A DNA stretch of 64,000 bases from Coprinopsis marcescibilis (taxonomy: Eukaryota > Basidiomycota > Agaricomycetes > Agaricales > Psathyrellaceae): the NCBI GenBank assembly GCA_004369085.1, contig ML210275.1, positions 23,117 through 87,116 of the forward strand. Reading direction: 5' to 3'. The notes under the pieces are model-generated. The model had not been told where the DNA came from and did not search any database. It was given only the letters and a program-made list of their open reading frames with translations. Positions 56,138-64,000 of the stretch are shown here, piece after piece (position 1 is the first letter of the stretch; the number at the start of each line of letters is the position of its first letter). The position numbers were made by a program, and so were the translations under genes.

Positions 56138-59100
56138 ATGCGACGAACACTAGCAGTTAACACAGCCGCGGCCAACGCCGTCAACGACAACCCTCTCCGC
56201 TACGAACTCGAAGTTTCACCGCGAAACTCGATCGATACCGTCCTAACCCACAATGTCCCCAGCGATACCAAGCACGACCACGACCACGAACCGCCACTCC
56301 CAACTCCATATACCGCCACCAGCGAAACCGTGGCCCCTTCATCTGCACCAAACTCACCGGCTCAACAGCCACAGCAAGAAACCATCCAACCCAGCATTCC
56401 CCTACTCTTCAGCCTGCTAACAGCGAGGCACCGCATCACCCTCCTTATTCCAGCCATCGTCACCTCTCTGGTGAGCGGCGGGATCGCACCCTTCATGACT
56501 TTCGTAGTCGGCCAAGCATTTGATGCCTTTGCCAAATTCCCCCTGACCGCCAACCCCCCGCAAGAGGCCAAGGACACTTTGCTCAAAAGCGTCGGCCTCG
56601 CAGCTCTCAGCCTTGTGGGACTTGCCTTTGGCAGTCTTGCGCTGGGAAGCATCACTAGCTGTCTGTGGATCTGGACGGGCGAGGTGAACACGGGCGAGCT
56701 GAGGAAGCGCGTCTATGTGGGTGTGATGGGCAAGGAGATGGGCTGGTTCGATAGCCGCATGGGCAGCTCCGAGGGCGAGGAAACCGTCAAGGAGAAGAAG
56801 GAGGGCGATGAGGAGGAGGAAGAGAATGTCGACGATGGTCCTGTCGGGGCTGGTGGCCTTATGGCCAAGTTCTCTCGGTTCGTATTCTAATCTGTCCTCC
56901 CCTACCTTCCGCGTACTAACTGATCTCCAGGGAAACCGACGACGTCCGCCAAGCAAGCAGCCTCGCCTCGGGTCTGCTCATCCAACACATAACCACGACT
57001 CTGGCCTGCCTCATCCTCGCCTTCATCCAAAGCTACCAACTCACACTAGTCATCCTCAGCACCGTCCCCGTGCTCGTCATCATCCAAGCTCTCTCCCAGA
57101 ACATCGCCAACCCGCTCCTGACCGCCGAACGCCAGAGCATCAGCGTCAGCGCCACCGTCATTGAACGTTGCCTTTCCTCAATCACCACCGTCAAGGCATT
57201 CAATGCCCAAGCCTTTGAGGAGAACCGCGCGCTCAAGACCTTCACGAGCATGAAAGAAAAAGCCAAGAAGCTGGCAGCCGTCTGGGGCCTCACCAGTGGT
57301 GTGGCCCAGTTTGTGATGATGGGCATGTTCGTGCAGGGCTTCTGGTTCGGCGCCAAGCTCGTGCGCGAGGGCAGCGTCAGCCCCGGAAAGGTCATGGCCG
57401 TCTTCTGGGCATGCCTCATCGCGACCAGCAACCTCCAGATGTGCATTCCCCACCTCATCACCATCGCCAAAGGCAAATTCGCCATGGTAGCGCTGCTCAC
57501 CCTCGCCACCTCCTTCTCGTCCTCGCCTTCGGACCGCGAGTCGCACGTCCCACCCAGCCCGACTGTGGTTGGACCCGTTTCGCCTTCCAAGGCTGCCCCG
57601 CCCGCCTCGCCCTCGCATCCGCGGAAACTGCGCAAGATCACCCCGAAGAGATGCCACGGCGAGCTGGCGCTGCACAATGTAACGTTTGCGTACCCCACCC
57701 GGGCGGACGTGCCGGTTCTACAGGACGTGTCACTCTACCTGCCCGCGCACGAGATGACGTTCATCGTCGGCAGCAGCGGGTCAGGAAAGAGCACCGTGGC
57801 GCAGCTCCTGCTGCGCATGTACGACTGCCCGCAGCCCAACGGCGGGTCTGTGACCCTGGACGAGCAGAACGTGCTCTACCTGGATGATACGTGGGTGCGC
57901 AGCAAGGTTATGGGTGTGACGCAGAGTACGTGTGTGATTTTGGAGGGGAAGACGTTTTTTGAGAATATTGCGTGTGCGGCGGTGTGTCCGGAGCTGGTGC
58001 GGGAGGAGCAGGTGGAGGAGGCGTGTAGGGCTGCGTTGCTTGCTGATTTTGTGAGGGATTTGCCAGAGGGGTATAAGACTGTTTTGGGAGGAAGTGGAGG
58101 TGGTGGGGTTAGTCTGAGTGGAGGACAGAGACAGCGGCTGGCGTTTGCGCGTGCGAGGTTGAGGAATCCAGAGGTTTTGATTCTTGGTAAGTCATCGTCG
58201 TCCTGAGGACTCAGGGACTGGTCGTTGATTGTTCTTTATAGATGAAGCGACCTCGGCTTTGGATCCTACCTCGCGTATTTTGGTGTTCGAGGCGATGAAG
58301 CAATGGAGACGCAACAAGACTACCGTCGTCATCACGCATGATCTCTCTCAAGTCGGCCAGCAAGATTTCGTGTATGTCGTCAAGCGCGGGCGGGTTGTGG
58401 AGCAAGGGTACCGAAGCGATCTTGAAGCTTATCTTCCCCTTCCCACCGCCGACATCACCTTATCCTTCCCTTCGGACCCCTACTCTGAGCACCAACAGCC
58501 CACGGACGGTCTCGCCACTCTGCGAGATAAGGGCGAGTTCCGCAAGATGATGGACAGCCAGGCGCTCACTGGGGGCTACCTGCCCGAGAAGGAGCTGCCG
58601 AGCCTCAACGTGTCGGATTCGGAGGGGGAGTATGATTTCTGTGAAGAGAGTGATGAGGAGAGTGTGGATGTGGAGTATGAGGCTGAGCTTGAGGCGGGTG
58701 AGCGGAGAAAGGTGCAGGGGCATCAGAGCCTGCTTATCCGGCCTGTCGAGCTGGGCAACTGGATGTTTGATGTTGTTGCTGAGCTGGTGGGGAGTGGTGC
58801 GGGTCCGACGACGACGACCACTACGTCTGTGGCGGCGAAGAGGAGCTCGACGCAGAGACATACGGCGTCGAGGTTTGGGGGGATGAATTTGAATCTGGAT
58901 TCGTCGCTCACGCCTGTGCCTGCCTCGCCTGTTTCGGAGGGGAGGCCGACGAGCATGATCTTGGAGAGTGCGGCTACGCCGAGACGCAAGCATTTTAGCT
59001 TGCAGTTCACGCCTGCTACGCCGTTGGCGATGTCGTTTGGGAATGTGGTTGCGGCTGCGCCCCCTGCGTATTTGGATGTGGAGAAGCGACGGGCGGAGGC

Positions 59101-61235
59101 TGAGGCTGAGGCGGAGGAGAAGGTGTTTGAGCAGGAGAAGGAGGCATTGAAGCATAGTGGGAGTATTGCGAGGGGTGGGAGGACGAAGAGGGAGAGGAGG
59201 GGTGTGGCTGAGAAGGAGGAGGTTGTGGAGGTTGTTGTTGATGAGAAGCGATCGAGGTTTAGGAGACGGAGGGGTCCCAGTGAAGACGGTGCCGAGAGCA
59301 AGCACCGACCGACTGAAGAGCAGCCTCCGGCATTTTGGGCTCTCATGCGCGCCATCTACCCCACTGTACCACACAAGCCAGTCCTCTTCCTTGGTCTCTT
59401 CGTGTGCTTGCTGAGCGGAGGGATCACGCCCGTGTTCAGCTACCTCCTGTCGCGCTTGCTGTTCGAGGTGAGCACTGGAGCGCAGAACGTGGATGTGATT
59501 AACCTGTTTGGGGGTGTGGTGCTCGGTGTGGCTGCGATGGACGGTGTGCTGCTGGGGCTCAAGTACTTTATCATGGAGGTGTTGGCTGTCGGGTGGGTCA
59601 CGCGTCTGCGGGAGATCGGGTTTGGGAAGCTGTTGAAGATGGACAAGCGGTTCTTTGACCGGATGGCGGGGTCTGAAGCTGCGAATGGGGGTGAGGATGG
59701 GGCGGGTGGAGCGGCCAAGTTTGTGCAGGTGTTGGTGAAGGATGCGGAGGATGCGAGGAATTTGGTGGCTGTTGTGTGGGGACAGGCTGTTGTTGTGTTC
59801 GCGATGCTTGGGGTTGGGTTGGTGTGGGCGATGGTGAGGGGGTGGCAGCTTACGCTTGTGGGATTGGCGATTGCGCCTGTCTTTGCGGTTATCATGGCTG
59901 TCCAGACCACGCTTGTGGGCAAGTGTGAGGTTAGGAATAAGAGGGCGAGGGAGGAGGTTGCGAAGAATTATTATGATGCGATCATCAATGTAAGGGGGAT
60001 CCGGGCGATGTCGTTCGAGCCGATCTTTGAGGACAACTTCAAGGGTGCGACGGAGAAGGCGTTGAGGACGGGTGTGAGGGGTGCGTTTGTGGAGGGGTGC
60101 ACGTATGGTGTTGCGAGTGGGATGATCTATTTGGCGGAGGCGGTGTTGTTTTATGTCGGTGCGGTCTTGATCGCCAATGGGACGTACACCTATCTGCAGA
60201 TGGTCGAGGTTTTGAATCTGGTCGTGTTCACGGTTACGATTGGAAGCCAGCTCATGGCCTTTAGTAAGTTTTTTGTGTCTTTTTGGGTTGGTTCGTTTGG
60301 CTAACCACTCTTTCTTTCTTTTAGCTGAGAAGATTGCGAAATCTGCGCAGGCTACGGCGGATCTGAACAAGCTCATAGAACTTGATACGGATGCGACCGA
60401 CGAGTCCAAGGGTTCCGAACAACCACCGCCGTACTCTCTCAGCGGCCCCATCGTCTTCGAGAACGTGCACTTTTCGTACCCCGAACGCAAGAATGCGCCA
60501 GTTCTCAAGGGCTTTGACCTTACTATCAAGCAGGGCGAGACTGTCGCGTTGGTTGGTGCTAGTGGGTGCGGGAAGAGCACTGTCGTCTCGCTCCTCCAGC
60601 GACTTTACGAGCCCACGTCGGGATCCATCAATTTTGGCGGCCAGGCATCCTCGCCTTTCGCCCATGAAGCACGGGAGATCGACGTCAAGTACCTCCGGGA
60701 CCACATCTCCGTCGTCTCCCAGCACCCGAACCTGTTCGACGCGAGCATTGCGGACAACATCCGGTACGGCCAGAGCAGTGCGGCTGTGAGCGATTGGGAT
60801 GTGCGGCATGCGGCTGAACTTGCGCATGTGCACGAGTTTGTGTGTGGGCTGCCGGGCGGGTATGAGACTGTTGTTGGGGAGAATGCGGTGTTGATTAGTG
60901 GAGGGCAGGCGCAGCGGTTGCAGATTGCGAGGGCGCTTGCGAAGCGGGGTGGGGGGAGGATTTTGGTGTTGGATGAGTGTACGAGTGCGCTTGATGGGGA
61001 GAACCAGAGGGCGGTGCTTGATACCATTCGGAGTGTAGCCAAGGGGGGTATTGAGGGTGAGGAGGGGAGGACGACGATTATGGTGACGCACAAGTTGGCG
61101 GTTATGCAGATGTGTGATCGGATTGTTGTTGTGGATGATGGGCAGGTGAAGGAGGAGGGGACGTATGAGGAGCTTGTGCGTGCCAAGGGCCTGTTTGCGA
61201 CGCTTGCGGCTGGGGGCGAGTGGTTTGGGGAGTAG
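56138..61235 (+). CDS. STE6: full-length ABC transporter, Ste6 / ABCB type
   Basis: Four exons give about 1,640 residues with the order membrane domain - ATPase - linker - membrane domain - ATPase. TMD1 starts near ITLLIPAIVTSLVSGGIAPF. NBD1 has Walker A GSSGSGKST (about residue 528), signature LSGGQRQRLA (about 643) and Walker B LILDEATSALD across an intron. A long acidic, Ser-rich and Glu/Arg-rich linker follows. TMD2 begins near VLFLGLFVCLLSGGITPVFS. NBD2 has Walker A GASGCGKST, signature ISGGQAQRLQIARAL and Walker B LVLDECTSALD. All catalytic motifs are intact. The family exports lipopeptides (a-factor-like pheromones) or xenobiotics; the IPTVPH and GGITPVFSY region resembles fungal Ste6 proteins. 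The linker and inserts make it longer than yeast Ste6 (about 1,290). No pheromone precursor gene is seen nearby. Confidence 0.88.
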
Positions 61236-61928
61236 ATCCTTTGTCCAACTGGATTGGATTTCTTTTTCTCTCGTTTCTGTTTTGCGATACATACACACCT
61301 TTCTTTCTTTCTTTCTTCTCGGTGGAACACCTCATCTCATCACCATCATCATCATCATCATCACGCATTGATACGACATGACATTCAAGACTGCAATTCC
61401 AATTGTACTATACTACTACTACATTCATTACTTACATGACATCATTGATACGATACGATACTTGTTACAACGACGTAGTTTTCATTATTGGGGATATATT
61501 CTGATCACTGCAAATAACATTCTTTTACGAACAATCTTTGGGGCTTGAGAGATGAGGATTTCGAGAATCGCTTTTTTGAGTCCTTCAGCAACCCTCATCT
61601 GAGGAGAGTGCGACAGAAATTGTGACAAGTCGGTTGAGTCGCCGCTACTTCTGACCCCTATCTGATAATAGGGGCCGTCGTTACAATAGGTGCCGTCTAC
61701 TCAAGAGCCTTTAGCGAACACAGATTTTACTGACTCGCACTGGGCATGTAGCTTGAAGCACGAGAATAGCAATTCATATTCAGCAATCCAAGTACTGCGA
61801 AAATGACAGCCCAAACATACATAACACATACACATTCGTACAATTACAACTGAAAACGATCAACCCAATTAATTCTGCGTATTTCCCTTGCTCGTTTAAT
61901 AAAATGACACCCAGCCTAATGAGCGCAC
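61236..61928. other. intergenic with short tandem repeats
   Basis: No gene is supported. TTCT-type repeats near 61300-61317 and a CAT/ATC trinucleotide run at 61344-61362 follow the ABC gene. Confidence 0.55.
61344..61362. repeat. (ATC)n microsatellite
   Basis: About six uninterrupted ATC units in the 3' flank of the ABC transporter gene. Confidence 0.85.
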
Positions 61929-62900
61929 TTAAGCCAAAACAGCCTGTCCACCCTCCACAGATGGGGCCTCAACTTTAGCATTCTCCCTCTCCGCATGAAT
62001 TTTCGCTGCGACAGCCTTTGCCTTTTCATTCAGACTCCACCTCGTAAACTCGTCCGTCAAGCCGTCCCAGTCTCCCTCGTTAAACTCTGACAAGATGGCA
62101 TCCTTGAACTCGCCCTCGATGCCGATGGTGGCGTTGGAGCTGGGGACGTTCACGGTGGGGTCGATGCTGGCGGTGGACTCTAGGAAGGGGTAGTTGAGGA
62201 AGGCGAAGGGTTTGTCAAGTGGGGAAAGCTTGCTGTTGGGCTTGATTTCGATGCGCTCGATGTTCATCTCGGCGGGCATGAAGTACCTGGAAGGCGGGTT
62301 TGAATTAGCAGTAGGAATAAAATGAAAAGGATGCGTACATCATGATTGAAGTGGTATCAATAGCGGAGAAGTTGCTAGCTTCGTTGTCGTTTTAGACGTT
62401 GAGGATCTGTTGGCGAACGTCTTGCGAACCCTGTTACGATTGGGAATCCGCAGAGGGATTTACACATGGGATTTGCCAGGTTGCCCTGCACCATCTATAC
62501 ACGAACAGCTCCAAGGGCGCCTGGCTATTTTGGGCAGCGAAGCCCAGGCGACACGACTGTGGTGGTAATCGGCACAGCTGATTAGCAGCGTAGTCCGGTG
62601 GGCTTATATACTCACCTCATCGTACCTTTGACCGTTGAATCTCAACGTTTTACAAGGCCAAAACAGCGTCCTTGTCCAGGCTGTTAGACTGACGCATGTA
62701 CCGGTATGCAAAGTGGTCACGAAGAGTCTGAATCAGGATATTTGGTCCTCCTTTGTCGTGTCGTCGATAGTGAGACACTGTCAGAGCGTGGAGGACATCA
62801 CCGTCGTCGCCAAGTTCTTTCAGGAAGAAGAAGATGTGCTCCGCTGGGCGGTGGAGTGGGTTGAGAAATCATCGCGGGGGACTGCCCCAAGATTAAGGAT
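61929..62900 (-). pseudogene. metalloprotease (zincin-like) pseudogene, C-terminal part
   Basis: The last exon (62286-61929) reads YFMPAEMNIERIEIKPN, then KLSPLDKPFAFLNYPF and a Glu-rich tail. The exon before it (from about 62420) encodes NFSAIDTTSIMM across the splice. This is the C-terminal signature of fungal M12-like metalloproteases, in which S-I-M-x-Y supplies the Met-turn and Tyr and is followed by LS..DK......YP. In the same frame, a TAA lies between QQILNV and NDNEASNFS at about 62391, so the reading frame is broken. Further upstream (about 62830-62650) a frame with LRDHFAYRYMRQSNSLDKDA may be another relic exon, also ended by a stop. No HExxH is visible. The left end of the pseudogene is uncertain. 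Confidence 0.5.
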
Positions 62901-62964
62901 GCTGTTGCAAGTTACTTCATCCGCCTCTAACATCAACCGGACCGCCGAGCTCAAAACCGGATAG

Positions 62965-63207
62965 AGGTCCACGAACCACTCTACTAGCGAATGAAGCTCT
63001 CTGGACCAGTATGGGTTTTCGATTGGTAACTATAAATAGCGCCCTAGAGATCATGTCCTGGAGTTTACCGGGTATCTCCGACGCAAACATGAGGCTGCCT
63101 CGCTCATGACATTTAGCCTGACGGTGCATCGCCTCGCTCATTAACAGCCCTCGTCTATCTTTCTTTCTTCCTACCACCATCTTACCTCTGTAAACTAGCC
63201 TTTGCCC
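62965..63207. other. promoter region of the ubiquitin-like-domain gene
   Basis: A TATA-like TATAAATAG lies at 63031-63039, 169-177 bp before the ATG at 63208. Nothing else is supported. Confidence 0.4.
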
Positions 63208-64000
63208 ATGGAATCGCCAAACCACGGCTTGCCGCTTCCCGCCGCTGCGCCGATCAACTCACCGAGTCCTTCAAGTTTCCATGACCCTGGTACGGCTTCT
63301 TACCACAATCACCCCTTGCATCCCGCCGCGACAGCACTGCCCATGGGTGAGTACAGTACTTCCACCTATGGATGGAGGAGAAATTGAGCCTGTGCAAGCA
63401 TTGGCCCAGATGTTCCTTGGTGCCCACAACTTTTCTATACACGGATCGACTTTCAACGCCATCGGAGGAAACATGATAATGAATGACAGCGCGGAGCGTA
63501 GGTAGGCATCTATTATGGACGACTGAGAAGCTACTGATGGTAATATACAAGTCCAACATGAGCTACGTCGACTGAGGGAGGAGATTCGACAACTGCAACG
63601 AAATCGCCCAGCGAGTGTAGGCTACAGTGATGCAAATGCGGTTACAATCACCAATGCGCTTGGGGAAACGTTCTCTGTGCCTTGGGAGCTTGTCAGATCT
63701 CAAGAAGTAATGGTGTAGTTTCCTTTTTCTACCACTATCCTCCACTGATTTTATTTTGGAAAGTACATGCACGATATCATGATGAAGCACTTTGCGGGGA
63801 AACCTGGGGAGCGGCGGGTTGCCGAGAGACGCTATTGTATCTCGCGACCAGATGATGGATCACTGGTAGGATTGGACAACTGGGAGGACATCGTCAAATC
63901 GGGTGAGAAATTGGTTATGAGTATGCTAATCGAGAAGGTACTGGTACCATCAATCGCAAGCAACTGTCCGCAATGCGGAAAAACTGCCCTTGGGACGTAT
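63208..64000 (+). CDS. ubiquitin-like domain protein, cut by window edge
   Basis: The ATG at 63208 starts a Pro/His-rich segment. After an intron (acceptor about 63403) comes MFLGAHNFSIHGSTFNAIGG then NM, a short motif common at the N-termini of many agaricomycete proteins. A third exon has a helix (HELRRLREEIRQLQRN) and then the domain: VTITNALGETFSVPWELVRS, an intron, YMHDIMMKHF, VAERRYCISRPDDGSLV, NWEDIVKSGEKLVMSMLIEK. This matches the agaricomycete ubiquitin-like domain family (ULD_2 type). It is followed by NCPQCGKT, the start of a probable zinc-binding pair, at the window end. Function is unknown. The 3' end lies outside the window. Confidence 0.68.

Noticed and set aside
58460..60580. 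706-codon open frame antisense to the ABC transporter
   Set aside because: It is the complement of a GC-rich coding exon, with Arg/His/Pro-rich content and no domain; the sense strand carries all ABC motifs.
56138..61235. Mating-type B locus around the Ste6-like gene
   Set aside because: No pheromone receptor or CaaX-ending pheromone precursor was found nearby.
1..64000. CRISPR array, bacterial operon or viral genome
   Set aside because: No regularly spaced repeats; genes have spliceosomal introns throughout and none looks viral.

Overview
The window looks like nuclear DNA of a filamentous basidiomycete, most likely an agaricomycete. Genes are split by many short introns (mostly 45-70 nt, GT...AG, often with a CTAAC-type branch site). 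The gene set is fungal: an AA9 lytic polysaccharide monooxygenase, TRP-like/flavin-carrier-like channels, a Ste6-type ABC transporter, a C-terminal Zn2Cys6 protein, BTB and F-box families, an En/Spm-type transposon, and a ubiquitin-like protein of an agaricomycete type. All calls come from reading translations and splice sites by eye; no search was run.

Layout. 0.5-11 kb: an F-box gene, two TRP-like channel genes and two small secreted SnoaL-like genes. 11.5-15.9 kb: an enlarged PEX3 gene and a tiny single-span membrane protein gene. 17-18 kb: a degenerate SnoaL-like relative. 18.35-26.16 kb: an apparently complete 7.8 kb En/Spm (CACTA)-like transposon with three intact multi-exon genes. 26.4-31.8 kb: an unassigned fragment, a broken SnoaL-like gene with a TA-flanked MITE just after it, and a third TRP-like gene. 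32.3-35.3 kb: phosphoinositide phospholipase C. 36-45.5 kb: C-terminal Zn-cluster protein, AA9 LPMO, BTB protein, second F-box paralogue, intron-containing tRNA-Leu(CAA), a metalloprotease remnant, and a RasGEF. 45.9-53.8 kb: an unassigned gene, a large TPR protein and a fourth recognisable SnoaL-like gene. 56-61.2 kb: Ste6-like ABC transporter. 61.9-64 kb: a metalloprotease pseudogene with an in-frame stop, and the start of a ubiquitin-like-domain gene cut by the window edge.

The most interesting pattern is the repeated side-by-side placement of secreted SnoaL-like genes and TRP-like channel genes: three TRP-like genes, each with a SnoaL-like gene as nearest neighbour on one side, in both intact and decaying copies. 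This suggests a two-gene module (secreted NTF2-fold protein plus membrane channel) that duplicates together. A functional link is inference. The same region shows birth and death of copies: an exon-scale deletion in the second TRP gene, and a frameshift plus lost splice acceptor in the third SnoaL gene.

Signalling genes (PLC, RasGEF, Ste6-like exporter, TRP-like channels) are frequent here, but nothing in the sequence shows that they are co-regulated.
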